From positions 1 through 64,000 of the forward strand of contig JAKLEZ010000025.1 in the NCBI GenBank assembly GCA_022711465.1: 64,000 nucleotides of DNA, written 5' to 3'. The notes under the pieces were generated by a model that saw only the letters and a list, made by a program, of their open reading frames with translations, had not been told where the DNA came from and made no database searches. Position 1 is the stretch's first letter; every line of letters begins with the position of its first letter. Of the stretch, positions 44,240-54,392 are shown piece after piece. The translations under genes and the position numbers were made by a program. The stretch is from Planctomycetota bacterium (lineage in GTDB: Bacteria; Planctomycetota; Phycisphaerae; UBA1845; PWPN01).

Positions 44240-46252
44240 ATGGTGCGCTCGAACCGAACGCGACTGGCTCAACACCAGCCGCCGTCGTTTCCACGTCGGC
44301 GTCGTGGAGCAAGTGCATCCATTCTCCTGACGCTCATCTCGGCCGTGGCGGCCGAGACCATGGCCGGCACCGACCGGTGCGCCGCGATCGACGTCACGGC
44401 TTCCGCCCCTGCCACCCGACCCGTGCCCGTGACCTCCTCCGAACTGGTTGCCACCGAGCTTGTGAAAGTCGCCGGGCAGAGCGACGCCAAGACCCGGCGA
44501 GAAGCGGCGACGACCATTCTCCGGACCAGGACGGCCGAGGGGGTCAAGTCGCTGGCCGCCCTGCTCGCCACGGAGAACAACGGTGCCGCCAAGCTGGCGG
44601 TCTGCGAGGCGGTGGTCCTGGTCAAGCCCCAGGCTCCCGAGTTCGTGCCCGCCTTGCAGCAGCTGCTGGGCAGTGAGGTTGTCGATTTGCGTAAGGCGGC
44701 CGCGGCTGCCTTGGAGACCTACACGGACCCCAAGGTGATCGCCCACCTCGACGCGTATCGCCGCGAACAGCAGTGGAGTCTCACCCAAGCGCACCTCAAG
44801 AAGCTCATGGACGCCCTGTATGAAGAGACCACCGACGAGACCAAGCGCATCGCCTGGCTAGGCGAGTGGCTGAAGTCCGAGCTGGCCATCGAGCGATTCA
44901 AAGCCCTCGACATTATTCACGAGGCCCTCCGGCGGAAGGGGACCAAGCCCACCGCCGAGGTCCTCGAGGTCATTCGCGGAATGGGCCGGGACTCGGACGA
45001 GATCGTTCGGCAGAAGGTGGTCATGGTCGTGCGCGACCTCGGTTTGCTCGAAGATGTCCCCCTGGTTCGAGCCATGCTCAAGCAGGAGGATGCCCCAGCC
45101 GTCCGCGAGGAGATCTACAAGGCCCTGGGCAAACTAGCCGATCCGGACTCCATCGACGATTGCGTCGCCGGGCTGCACGACACATCGGAGTACGTGGCCG
45201 CGGCGGCGGCCGACGCCCTCGGCCGACTGTGCGAGAGAGGTAAAGGGAGAGCGTCGCTGAAGCTCTCCATCGTGGTCGAGGCCATCGGCGCTCGGATCCG
45301 GCAGCCGATCACCGCCCCCCAACTCCGCGTCGATCTGTTCGAGGCCATGTCCGATATCGCCGACCCTAAGTTCGGTTCGATTCTGGTTGGCAGTCTTCAG
45401 CCCGCCGATCCGGAGGCGGCGATTCGGCAGGCGGCGGTCCGCGGCCTCGGGCGGATCGGCGACCGGGCTTATCTCCGGCTGATTATCGATACGCTGGGCA
45501 CGGATGCCAACGCCGGTGTTCGCGAGGTCGCGGCCGAAGCCCTGGGTGCGCTCGGCGATCAGCCGAATCTCCTGGACATCCTGCGCAGCCGCATGGATCT
45601 GAAGAACGAGTCCTCCGCCGCCGTTCAGTCCCGGGCGTGGGAGGCCTATCAGCAGGTCTTTCAGCGACTCCAGCCGGCGGATCAGGAAGTGGCCCTGGCC
45701 TCCTGGCCGGGAACCGACGCCAAGGAGCTTGGCCGAAGAGTCGAACTGCTGACCAAGCTGGAGACGCAGACCGGCACCCGGGCTGCCGACGCCCGCCGTC
45801 TGGCCCAGGTGCGCGACCAGCTCGGTGATGCCCTGTTCGCCAGCAACCAGATCGAGGAGGCGGCTGCCGCCTGGACACGTGCCACGGTCGTGCTACCGGC
45901 CGTGCAGTTGGCCGATCATTCCCGCATCGTCACCAAGATGATGGACGGCTGCCTCAAGAACGCCGCCCCCGATCCGGTCATCACCCTGGCCGGCAAGGCC
46001 AGGATTCCCGAGATCCGCAGGCTGATCGCCGGCCGCTTGCTCGAGTACCTGCAGCAATTGAGTCGCGAGGATCGCCAAGCGGCCGCAGCCCTGCTCGACA
46101 AACTCACCCAGGCGGTTCCCGACCGCTTCGGCTCGGAATGGTCCGCCCGGTTCGAGGCGCTCCGGCTTGCTCCCCCGGACGGAGCCTCTTCCGGGTCCCC
46201 GTCCGGCGGCATATCACCCCCTGCGACACCCACCACTCCAGGAAACCGTTGA
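44240..46252 (+). CDS. Exported HEAT-repeat protein
   Basis: 670 residues. An arginine-rich N-terminus ('SFPRRRRGASASILLTLISA') precedes a hydrophobic stretch, so export is likely. The first two thirds are HEAT-type helical repeats ('AAAAALETYTDPKVIAHLDAY', 'EAAIRQAAVRGLGRIGDRAY', 'GVREVAAEALGALGDQ'). The last third is a mostly helical, TPR-like region ending in a Pro/Gly/Ser tail. It is a scaffold with no catalytic motif. It stands alone between leuC (divergent) and the ABC cluster. This is one of three HEAT proteins in the window. Confidence 0.82.
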   Translation: MVRSNRTRLAQHQPPSFPRRRRGASASILLTLISAVAAETMAGTDRCAAIDVTASAPATRPVPVTSSELVATELVKVAGQSDAKTRREAATTILRTRTAEGVKSLAALLATENNGAAKLAVCEAVVLVKPQAPEFVPALQQLLGSEVVDLRKAAAAALETYTDPKVIAHLDAYRREQQWSLTQAHLKKLMDALYEETTDETKRIAWLGEWLKSELAIERFKALDIIHEALRRKGTKPTAEVLEVIRGMGRDSDEIVRQKVVMVVRDLGLLEDVPLVRAMLKQEDAPAVREEIYKALGKLADPDSIDDCVAGLHDTSEYVAAAAADALGRLCERGKGRASLKLSIVVEAIGARIRQPITAPQLRVDLFEAMSDIADPKFGSILVGSLQPADPEAAIRQAAVRGLGRIGDRAYLRLIIDTLGTDANAGVREVAAEALGALGDQPNLLDILRSRMDLKNESSAAVQSRAWEAYQQVFQRLQPADQEVALASWPGTDAKELGRRVELLTKLETQTGTRAADARRLAQVRDQLGDALFASNQIEEAAAAWTRATVVLPAVQLADHSRIVTKMMDGCLKNAAPDPVITLAGKARIPEIRRLIAGRLLEYLQQLSREDRQAAAALLDKLTQAVPDRFGSEWSARFEALRLAPPDGASSGSPSGGISPPATPTTPGNR

Positions 46253-46725
46253 CGATGTCGGGCCGTGCCCCCGCCTGACAGCTTGCGGCGAGCTGACCCT
46301 TTGCAGGGCTGTTGGGATGGACCTGGCCTGGGCCGTCGGACAGTCGCCGCCCAGACCGCTTACCCCCTGGCTTGCCAGACAGCAGGATCCGGGGCACCGC
46401 GTGGCGATCGCTGGCCGCGGCTCCGGTCGAAAGGAAGGGATACATCTTGCGGCCCTTGGGCTTGCTCGGGACGCCCCCGCCGCCCCCGCGGTTTGCCACA
46501 TCGGGTCTTGACACCTGCGATGGGCTCTGCTATCAGAAACCGCCTGCGATTCGGGGAAGATCCCTCCTGGCATCGGGGGGCAGGCAGCGGAGCCCGAACG
46601 CCGTTGCGAACCTTGGTCGACCGGTCGACGTACCGATTCAAGACCGGCCGGCACGGACGGTTCACGCTATCGATCGGGCTTAATCACAATAAGTCTTTTG
46701 TAGGCAATGTTTTAGGTTGGCAGAC
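46253..46725. other. 473-bp intergenic region before the ABC cluster
   Basis: Open frames here (up to 154 codons) lack ribosome sites and recognisable domains. Only the last 45 bases are AT-rich and may hold the promoter of the ABC cluster. I looked for RNase P, SRP RNA and tRNA signatures and found none. Confidence 0.5.
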
Positions 46726-47676
46726 ATGATCGAAGTCAAGAACCTCACCAAGTATTACGGGTCGTTTCTGGCCGTCGACAACATCTCCTTCACGGTGCAG
46801 AAGGGCGAGATCGTCGGCTTCCTGGGTCCCAACGGCGCCGGCAAGAGTACCACCCTGCGGATCCTGACGTGCTACCAGCCAGCGACCAGCGGGACGGCCA
46901 CCGTGGCGGGCTTCGACGTCTTCACCCAGTCGATCGACGTGCGACGCCGGATCGGCTACCTGCCGGAGAGCAATCCGCTGTACCCGGAGATGCGGGTCAA
47001 CGAGTATCTGACCTTCCGGGGCAAGCTCCACGGCATGGACCGGAGCCAGCGGGAAGCCGCCATTCGCCGGGTGACCGAGCGCTGCTGGCTGGGCGACTTC
47101 ATCAACCGGCCGATTCGCCAGTTGTCCAAGGGGATGAAGCAGCGTGTCGGCCTGGCCGATGCCATGCTCCACGATCCGGAGGTGCTGGTCCTGGACGAGC
47201 CGACCATCGGTCTCGATCCCAACCAGATCCGGGAGACCCGTCGGCTGATTACCGACTTGGCCAAGCGGCACACGATCATCCTCAGCTCGCACATCTTGTC
47301 CGAGGTCGAGGTCGTTTGCGCACGGATGATCATTATCGCTGGGGGCATGGTACGGGCCAGCGGCCAGATCAGTCAGTTGCACGATCAGATCGTGGGGGCC
47401 TCCCGTCTGATGGCCGAGATTCGCGGCCCGCTGCACGAGATCGAGAACGCCGTGCGGAAGATTGGCGGCGTTCGCAAGGTCGAGGCCACCGCTCACCAGG
47501 GCTGGAACCGGCTGCGGATCGAGAGTGGCGACGGCCAGGACGTCCGCGAGGAAATCGCCAGCCTGGCGATGCAGAACCGCTGGGGACTTCGCGAGTTACG
47601 GCTGGAGACGGGCAGTCTGGAAGAGTACTTCACCCGGATCACCGCCGAAACGGCCGGTCGCAAGGCGGCGGGTTGA
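46726..47676 (+). CDS. ABC transporter ATPase, GldA-like
   Basis: 316 residues from the ATG at 46726; a TTG nine bases upstream is an alternative. Walker A 'GPNGAGKS', signature 'LSKGMKQRVGLADAML', Walker B 'VLVLDEP' and switch His 'IILSSHIL' are all present. The gene order ATPase, ABC-2 permease, GldG-like protein, DUF4340 protein is a recurrent cluster in Planctomycetes and resembles the GldA/GldF/GldG set of gliding Bacteroidetes. Its substrate is unknown. It is the energy-coupling subunit of the cluster. Confidence 0.92.
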   Translation: MIEVKNLTKYYGSFLAVDNISFTVQKGEIVGFLGPNGAGKSTTLRILTCYQPATSGTATVAGFDVFTQSIDVRRRIGYLPESNPLYPEMRVNEYLTFRGKLHGMDRSQREAAIRRVTERCWLGDFINRPIRQLSKGMKQRVGLADAMLHDPEVLVLDEPTIGLDPNQIRETRRLITDLAKRHTIILSSHILSEVEVVCARMIIIAGGMVRASGQISQLHDQIVGASRLMAEIRGPLHEIENAVRKIGGVRKVEATAHQGWNRLRIESGDGQDVREEIASLAMQNRWGLRELRLETGSLEEYFTRITAETAGRKAAG

Positions 47677-47787
47677 GCCGGTCCTCTTCGGTGGGTCGGG
47701 CCTGGCGGCGGTTGGTTGGCCGCACACTCTTTCGTATCTGATAACCGAGATGTCGTTCACGAAGCGGGTTTAGAGGGACGAGCAACA

Positions 47788-48591
47788 ATGTCGGCAGAAG
47801 AATCACAGTCACAAGGACAGGTTTCGGGCAGCGCTCCGGGCGCGGGTGCCCCGGGGCTATTGGGCGGCGGCGGCATGGCCGCGATCACCGCGATCACCCA
47901 GCGTGAGCTGGCTTCGCTGTTCTACCAGCCGATCGCCTATGTGGTGGGCGCGATCTTCCTGGCGCTGGTCGGGCACTTCTTCGTGACCGAGACGTTGGTG
48001 CCCGGTCAGGAGGCAAGCCTGCGGACGCTGTTCGAGCGGATGGCCGGGGTGCTGGTATTCGCCCTGCCTCTGTTGACCATGCGCTCGATCGCGGACGACT
48101 TCGCCAGCGGGACGATCGAAACGCTGATGACCGCGCCGGTCTCGGAGACGTCGGTGGTGGTGGGTAAGTTCCTCGGAGCCCTGGCGTTCTACGTGGCCCT
48201 CTTGGCCACAACCGTGCTTCACGTCATCCTGCTGGCCTCGCAGAAGCCGGTGGGCACGGTCATCCTGGTCGGGTACCTGGGCATGGTTCTGCTGGGCGGC
48301 CTGTTCATTGCCGTGGGTATCTTTGCCAGCAGCTGCACGCGGCATCAACTCCTGGCCGCGATCCTCTCAGTGAGCATCCTGGCGGTCTTCACCTTTGTGG
48401 TCGACTATCTCGCGGAGTACGCTCCCTGGGTCTGGCTGCGTCAAGCGTGTGCGGGAATGAACGTCCTCTGGCACTACGCCGATTTCGGCAAGGGCATCGT
48501 TGACACCAAGAGCGTCCTGTTCTTCCTGTCTGGTATTGTCTTCTTCCTGTTCCTGGCGACGAAAGTGATGGAGTCTCGACGATGGCGGTAA
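47788..48591 (+). CDS. ABC-2 type permease, GldF-like
   Basis: 267 residues; the ATG at 47788 has GAGGGA upstream. After a Ser/Gln/Gly-rich N-terminus there are six hydrophobic segments, with the sequence 'IADDFASGTIETLMTAPVS' typical of ABC-2/GldF permeases. It pairs with the ATPase encoded just upstream. Its end overlaps the start of the next gene by 10 bp, so their translation is coupled. Confidence 0.92.
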   Translation: MSAEESQSQGQVSGSAPGAGAPGLLGGGGMAAITAITQRELASLFYQPIAYVVGAIFLALVGHFFVTETLVPGQEASLRTLFERMAGVLVFALPLLTMRSIADDFASGTIETLMTAPVSETSVVVGKFLGALAFYVALLATTVLHVILLASQKPVGTVILVGYLGMVLLGGLFIAVGIFASSCTRHQLLAAILSVSILAVFTFVVDYLAEYAPWVWLRQACAGMNVLWHYADFGKGIVDTKSVLFFLSGIVFFLFLATKVMESRRWR

Positions 48592-51281
48592 AGAACGACA
48601 ACAGAGCCGCGAGTGCGGTCGGTCGCCGGTTCCTTTTCGGTTTCAACGTGGCCCTGACGGTCGTCCTGGCCGCGGCCATCCTGGTTGGGATCAACTGGAT
48701 CGCCCACCGGCACAATAAGCGGGCGGATCTGACCGGCGGTATTTCCGGCTACCGGGTTTCCGATCGGACCAAGATGATCTTGGACAAGGCCGGGGACGAC
48801 CTGCGGATCACGTCGGTGTACGCGTCGAACAGTCCGGAATCCTCGCGCAAGGATTTCCTGCCCAAGCTCCAGGACTACTGTGAGGAGGTGCGCCAGTACA
48901 AGCGGTCGGTCTCGGTGGAGCACGTCATCAGCGGCGACGATCAGGCCGGCCTTCGCAAGCGCGTGGAAACCAAGTTCGGTTCCGCGGCGACCGAGTATCA
49001 GGGCGTCATTACCAGCGCCCGCGAACTGTGGGACAAGCTTGGGGGGATCCTCAGGCCTCAGCAGGCGGAAATCAAGGGCCTGCTGGAGAAGGAAGGGGCC
49101 TGGCTGACGCAGTTCTCGCCTGTGGCCAACATCGCCGCCATCCTGAGCAAGGATGTCGAGAGCGTGGTGGAGGTCCGCAAGGAAGTGGACAAGTCGGTCC
49201 AGGGCGAGGGCATGCCCCGTTACCAGGAGGCGAACGACAAGATCAAGAGTTTCAACGACACCCTCAAGAACCATCTGGATGAGATTCAGAACTGGTCCAA
49301 GGAGATGGACAAGCTGGCCAAGCTGCTGGCCAATCCCGAGGAGCCGTTTGTCAAGCTGACCCGCGAGAAGCTCGCTCAGATGAACACCCAGGCCGCGGAA
49401 CTGGTCAAGCTGGTCGGCAGCCCGAAGGACACGGAGGTGCCTGCCGACCCCAAGCCGGTGCTTCAGAGTTTCGCCAAGGCCGCGGGGGCCCTGGCCCAGT
49501 ACATGGGTGACGAGCGGACTCGGGTCGCCGCCTTTGTTGAGGAGAACAAGGCGATCCGCTCGCACGAGAAATGGCAGATCCAGGTTCAGCAGGGCCTCAT
49601 GGTGATGGACCTGCCGGACCTCCTGGCGATTACCGCCAACCAGGCGAGCACCAGCGTCCAGCAATTCCGTCGGCTCCTGCAGCGGGAGGATGTGGCGGTG
49701 GACCAGCTCCAGGGAGCTGTCCGCAACGCTCGGAAGATCGCCGACGACATGGCTGCGAACGTGGCCTACTGGAATCAGGCGATCACCGAGATTCTCGACC
49801 AGGGAGCCAGGATTGACCAGCCCTCCAAGGATTTCCTGGCTAAGGCTGCGGGCGGCGAACTGTTCAAGGACGCCCTGACGAGGATCAACGAACTGGCCAC
49901 CAAGATCGCGGCCCTGCCCAAGCTCGAGCTCGACGAGATCGCCAAGCGGCTGCAGCAGGAGAACATCGTCGTGGTCGAGAACAAGGATTCGGTGCGGGTC
50001 GTGACCTTCGACGAGGTCTACCCGATCGCCGACCCGATGAGCGGCATGCGCCTTCGGGACAAGGACAGTCCGCCGGAGCGGGTTTTCGACGGCGACAGCG
50101 CGATCGGGAGTGCGATCTTCTCGATGCAGACCGCCAAGAAGTCGGTCGGCGAAGTGGTCCTGGTGACCTTCGAGCAGGAGGTCCCGCCACAGATGCGGCA
50201 GTTCCAGCGGCCGATGACCGGACCGCTGCCCCTCGAGGCAATCCGCAAGCTTCGCGAGCGGCTGGAACGGATGCAGTTCAAGGTGACCGAGTGGAACCTG
50301 GCCGCCGAGGGCGCGGTCGACAAGAAGCCCGAGGGCGAGAAGGATGTGCCCCAGGTCTTCGTATTTCTCCCCCCGCCGTCGGCCCCGCCGCCGTTCATGC
50401 GGCAGCAACAAAACCAGCCGACCTTCGAGCCCAAGCATGCTGAGGCGGCCCGCAAGGTCCTCGCAGCCGACGGCCGGGCCATCTTCCTGGCCATGTGGAT
50501 GCCGTCCCCGGCGAGCATGTTCGGCCCGGCGCCAAAGAGCGAGTACGGATGGGGTCCGATCCTGGAGAAGGACTGGGGCATCAACGTGGACACCGAGCAC
50601 CGCGTGATTCGCGGCGAGGTCGATCGTCAGAAGCCCGGTTACTACGGCATTGACATCGTTCAGTGGTGGTACATGCAGTTGAGCGACTTCAACAAGGATC
50701 AGCCGATCGGCCGCCCGCTGCGGGCCCGGCGGATGCTCATGAACGACGTATGCCCGGTCCTGGCAGCCGACAAGCTGCCGGACGGTGTCGCCGTGACGCC
50801 TATTCTGGAGGTGCCTAAGGGGACGACCAACATCTGGGCGGAGAAAGACGTCGATCGCATCGTGGCCGCCCTGCAGAGCGGATCGAGCGAGGGTGCGTTC
50901 ACCCGTGGTGACGATGCCCTCGCGCCGCCATTCTCGGTCTCTGTCGCCGCCGAGAACAGCAAGACCAAGAGCAAGATCGTGGTGCTCGGCTCGGGCCTGG
51001 CGATCAGCGATCAGTACCTCGAGCGTCGGGTCGTCCGGTTCGGCGGCAAGGGAACGCGGTTGATGACCGATCCGCCGCCTACCGAAAACGTGGAGTTGCT
51101 GGCCAATGCCCTGTACTGGCTGGTGGACCGTCCGGAGCTGATTGCCGCGGGCCCCGCCGTCGTTCCTCGCGTCGAGCAGTTGTCCGATGCGAAGAGTGCG
51201 ACGGTCAAGGTGGTCAGCTTCGGTTGGGCCGCCGTCGTATTGGCCGTGGGCGGGGTGGTCATGATGGTTCGGAGAAAGTGA
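48582..51281 (+). CDS. GldG-like ABC auxiliary protein
   Basis: 899 residues: one membrane segment at about 18-42, a very large exported domain and a C-terminal membrane anchor ('VVSFGWAAVVLAVGGVVMMV'). The start of the exported part ('HNKRADLTGGISGYRVSDRTKMILDK') matches the GldG/ABC_transp_aux pattern. The middle (about 140-460) is unusually long, rich in Glu/Lys/Gln and helical, probably coiled coil, and is absent from shorter GldG proteins. It sits in the membrane with the permease; the exact function of GldG proteins is unsettled. Confidence 0.88.
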   Translation: MAVKNDNRAASAVGRRFLFGFNVALTVVLAAAILVGINWIAHRHNKRADLTGGISGYRVSDRTKMILDKAGDDLRITSVYASNSPESSRKDFLPKLQDYCEEVRQYKRSVSVEHVISGDDQAGLRKRVETKFGSAATEYQGVITSARELWDKLGGILRPQQAEIKGLLEKEGAWLTQFSPVANIAAILSKDVESVVEVRKEVDKSVQGEGMPRYQEANDKIKSFNDTLKNHLDEIQNWSKEMDKLAKLLANPEEPFVKLTREKLAQMNTQAAELVKLVGSPKDTEVPADPKPVLQSFAKAAGALAQYMGDERTRVAAFVEENKAIRSHEKWQIQVQQGLMVMDLPDLLAITANQASTSVQQFRRLLQREDVAVDQLQGAVRNARKIADDMAANVAYWNQAITEILDQGARIDQPSKDFLAKAAGGELFKDALTRINELATKIAALPKLELDEIAKRLQQENIVVVENKDSVRVVTFDEVYPIADPMSGMRLRDKDSPPERVFDGDSAIGSAIFSMQTAKKSVGEVVLVTFEQEVPPQMRQFQRPMTGPLPLEAIRKLRERLERMQFKVTEWNLAAEGAVDKKPEGEKDVPQVFVFLPPPSAPPPFMRQQQNQPTFEPKHAEAARKVLAADGRAIFLAMWMPSPASMFGPAPKSEYGWGPILEKDWGINVDTEHRVIRGEVDRQKPGYYGIDIVQWWYMQLSDFNKDQPIGRPLRARRMLMNDVCPVLAADKLPDGVAVTPILEVPKGTTNIWAEKDVDRIVAALQSGSSEGAFTRGDDALAPPFSVSVAAENSKTKSKIVVLGSGLAISDQYLERRVVRFGGKGTRLMTDPPPTENVELLANALYWLVDRPELIAAGPAVVPRVEQLSDAKSATVKVVSFGWAAVVLAVGGVVMMVRRK

Positions 51282-51287
51282 TCAGCC

Positions 51288-54272
51288 ATGAATATCAAGA
51301 CGACAGTTGTACTCCTGGTGGTATGCCTCGCGATCGGATTGTATGTCTTCCTCGTCGAGAGACCCGGGCAGGCCCCGGCGCCGGCAGCGAAGGAAACGGT
51401 CGAGAAGACCCTCTTCGATCCCAAGCCGGAAGGCATCGATCGCGTCGAGCTGACCCGCAAGGGCGAGCCGACGATTGCCATGGTCAAAGAGGCCGCCGGC
51501 GAAGAATGGAATCTCGAGGCGCCGATCAAGGCCCCCGCCCGCAAATATGACGTCGAAGGCGTGATCCGGGCCGTCGCCGAAATGAAGTGCGTCAAGGAGT
51601 TCGGTCCCAAGGACCCGCAACGGCCCAGCGACAAGATCTCCGGCCTCAAGGAGCCCTCGACCGTGGTCAAGCTGATCAAGGCGGGGAAGCCGATCGGCGA
51701 GGTGCTGGTCGGTGAGCGGCAGCCGACTGGTGTCGGGTTCTACGTCCAAGTGGCTGGCTCGGACAAGATCCTGGTATCCAAGGACGACCCGAGCTACAGC
51801 CTGAACAAGAAACTCGACGATCTGCGCGAGAAGCGCGTCCTCAACTTCCTGATGGACAAGGTCGAGCGGGTCCAGGTCGAGGGCTTGCAGAACTTCGAGC
51901 TGGTCAAGGGCGAAGGCGGCAAGTGGATGATGGAGAAGCCGTACCGCGGACGGGCCGATAAGACCGCGGTGGAGAACTTCATCCGCCCGCTGTCAAGCCT
52001 TTCTGCCGACGCCTTCAAGGATGATGCTCCGACCTCCTACAAGCTGTACGGCCTGGAGAAGCCCCGGCTCAAGATCACCCTCGAGACCAAGCGCGAGATT
52101 CCGGCCAAGGCCAAGCCCGGCGATGCCAACACCAAGCCGGCGGATACCCAGCCATCCATCGAGGCCAAGACCTACGTGGTTATGATCGGCGGACCCACCG
52201 ACACCAAGAACGAGTCGTTCTTCGCTCGCCTGGATTCCGCACCCTGGGTGTTCTCCCTGCGCAAAACGTCCATCGACACCATGGCCCCCGAGGCCGGCAA
52301 CCTGCGCGACAAGACGATCGCCGTGGTAGACAGCACCAAGGTCACCCGGATCCAGTCCGAGACTCCGGGCGGCCCGTTGGACCTGACCAAGGAGTCCGAG
52401 AAGTGGTTCTTCGCGGACAAGACCGAGGCCGACTTCACTCTGGTCGCAGATCTGATCAAGACCGTTCGCGATCTCAAGGCGACCTCCTTCGTCGACCCGT
52501 CCACGACCCCGATCGATGTGGATTGGAGCAAGCCGCGGGCCAGGATCACGTTGACGCTGGCCGGCGAGCCCAACCCAGTGACCATGCTGGTCGGGCCGGC
52601 CAGCACCAGCGGGCGGATGGTCTACGTCCGCAACGCCGCCGAGGACGGGGTGGCCGCGGTGCCCGAGGATACCATTGCCCAACTGTTGCAGGGCGGCGTG
52701 TCCTATCGCAATCGGTCGGTACTGACGTTCGACCGCGAGCGAGTCCGCAAGATCGAGCTGACCCGAAAGGGCGGTAAGCCCATCGAGCTGACCCGCACCG
52801 ACAGCGACCGGACCTGGCGGATGCGATCACCAGTTCCTGCCGAGGCCGACGCCGACGCGGTCCGAAACCTGTTGCAGGACGTCTCCAGTCTGTCCGCCAA
52901 GAAGGTGGTGGCCGTCGGCGACAAGGCCAAGTACGGACTCGACGACCCCGAAGTCGCCCTCGCCGTGCATGTGCATCCGCTCCCGCCCGCGACCCAGGCG
53001 ACGGCGCCGGCCGCTCCGCCTGTGGTTTCTACTCCACCGGCGACCAAGCCCGTCGCGGCGACCGAAGAGGAATCCGCGGTGATGGCCTCGGGCAACGCCC
53101 CGGCCGCCACGGCCGCCACGGCAAGCAGCCGTCCGGCCAGCAAACCGGCGACCGGCGAGGACCGCGACACGAAGGTCCTGAAGGAGCTCCTCGAGTTCCA
53201 GAAGACCAATCCTCAAGAGAACCCGTTGGCCACGAAGATGCTTCAGGAAATGCTGGCCAAGAAGAGCGGGCAGGCCGCGAGCCAGCCTCAGGCAACCACC
53301 CAGCTGTCTCGGGATCAGCGCGACGCGGAGATCTACAAGCTGTTGCTCGAGTATCAGAAGACGAATCCCGACGAAAATCCCGCCGTAACCCAGTTGTTGA
53401 AGGACCTGCTCGCGGCCAAGGCCGGCAGCCAACCGGCCGCCACTCAGCCTGCCGCAGGCAAGAAGTCCGACCTGGCACAGGAAATCAAGGTCATCAAGGA
53501 TCTGCTCGAGTACCAGAAGACCAATCCAAACGAGAACAGGCTTGCCACGGAGATGCTCAAGGATCTCCTGGCCGAGAAGCTGGCGGGCAGGCCCGCGGCG
53601 GCTTCCGCCCCCGCAGTCGCCCTCCCTCCGCCCGCACCGGCGCCGATCGTGTATCGGCTGCAGCTCGCCCAGAAGGACGGCGTGACCTATGCCTGTGTGG
53701 CCGACCACGACACCGTCTACGAGCTTGAAGCCAAGGTCTTCGAGGACGTCACCGCAGAGATGCGGAACCGCCAGATCGCCAAGTTCACGGTCGATGAAGT
53801 CACCGAGCTGGCGTTCAAGACGAAAGCCGCCCAGATCACGCTCCGCAAGGACGGCGAGAACTGGAAGTACGTTGAGGATCCCGTGCTGCCGATCGACAGC
53901 AAGAAGGTCACCGACGTTCTGAACGCCTTCCGCGAGATGCGAACGCACCGGTTCGTGGAATATGCGGCCGACGATCTCGGCACGTATGGCTTGGCCGCCG
54001 AGGACGTCGATGGGGTGAATTTCGCGCTCAAGAGCGGCCAGAAGACCGAGCTGCTCCTCTCGGCAAACGGCCCGGCGGCGGATGCTGACAAGAGCCGCTA
54101 CGCCACGCTCGGTGGCACGAAGCAGGTCTTCCTGCTCAAGGGCGATCAGGCGGTGAAGTTCGAGCAGAAGATCCGTGATTTCGAGAAGAGCGCCAACGCC
54201 CCTGCTGACAACGCGACGCCGCCCGCCGCTCCTGGGATGGGAAGTCCCGGCGGCTTCGGCGGCGAGGGGTAG
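51288..54272 (+). CDS. DUF4340 protein with a repeat-bearing insertion
   Basis: 994 residues, starting six bases after the GldG-like stop. An N-terminal membrane segment precedes several DUF4340 modules ('VEKTLFDPKPEGIDRVELTR', 'RKIELTRKGGKPIELTRTDS', 'DEVTELAFKTKAAQITLRKD'). Between modules, residues about 560-800 are a Pro/Ala/Thr-rich insertion holding three copies of a 33-residue repeat (entered separately). DUF4340 proteins commonly accompany GldG-like ABC systems. The bulk is predicted outside the cytoplasm, and the C-terminus is Gly/Pro-rich. Function unknown. Confidence 0.85.
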   Translation: MNIKTTVVLLVVCLAIGLYVFLVERPGQAPAPAAKETVEKTLFDPKPEGIDRVELTRKGEPTIAMVKEAAGEEWNLEAPIKAPARKYDVEGVIRAVAEMKCVKEFGPKDPQRPSDKISGLKEPSTVVKLIKAGKPIGEVLVGERQPTGVGFYVQVAGSDKILVSKDDPSYSLNKKLDDLREKRVLNFLMDKVERVQVEGLQNFELVKGEGGKWMMEKPYRGRADKTAVENFIRPLSSLSADAFKDDAPTSYKLYGLEKPRLKITLETKREIPAKAKPGDANTKPADTQPSIEAKTYVVMIGGPTDTKNESFFARLDSAPWVFSLRKTSIDTMAPEAGNLRDKTIAVVDSTKVTRIQSETPGGPLDLTKESEKWFFADKTEADFTLVADLIKTVRDLKATSFVDPSTTPIDVDWSKPRARITLTLAGEPNPVTMLVGPASTSGRMVYVRNAAEDGVAAVPEDTIAQLLQGGVSYRNRSVLTFDRERVRKIELTRKGGKPIELTRTDSDRTWRMRSPVPAEADADAVRNLLQDVSSLSAKKVVAVGDKAKYGLDDPEVALAVHVHPLPPATQATAPAAPPVVSTPPATKPVAATEEESAVMASGNAPAATAATASSRPASKPATGEDRDTKVLKELLEFQKTNPQENPLATKMLQEMLAKKSGQAASQPQATTQLSRDQRDAEIYKLLLEYQKTNPDENPAVTQLLKDLLAAKAGSQPAATQPAAGKKSDLAQEIKVIKDLLEYQKTNPNENRLATEMLKDLLAEKLAGRPAAASAPAVALPPPAPAPIVYRLQLAQKDGVTYACVADHDTVYELEAKVFEDVTAEMRNRQIAKFTVDEVTELAFKTKAAQITLRKDGENWKYVEDPVLPIDSKKVTDVLNAFREMRTHRFVEYAADDLGTYGLAAEDVDGVNFALKSGQKTELLLSANGPAADADKSRYATLGGTKQVFLLKGDQAVKFEQKIRDFEKSANAPADNATPPAAPGMGSPGGFGGEG
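53166..53579 (+). repeat. Three tandem repeats in the DUF4340 gene
   Basis: Three in-frame copies at about 53166-53264, 53322-53420 and 53481-53579, spaced 156 and 159 bp. Each encodes a variant of 'LLEYQKTNPxEN' followed by 'ATxMLKDLLAxK'. Linkers between them are Ala/Gln/Ser/Thr-rich and less conserved. They are predicted helical. Confidence 0.85.
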
Positions 54273-54392
54273 GCCGCGGCCGGCTCCGGAAGCTGGTCAA
54301 CCGACGGCAAGACCGCCGGCCGGCGAGGCGTGGCGCTCGACGGGATCCGCGGGACGGCGGGCTGGGGCTGCGCCACCTCCGGAGATGGCTTC

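Noticed and set aside
46253..46725. Long gap as site of RNase P or SRP RNA
   Set aside because: None of the conserved core motifs of either RNA is present on either strand.
48474..50600. A 708-codon minus-strand open frame
   Set aside because: Antisense to the GldF/GldG-like genes, low complexity, no ribosome site.
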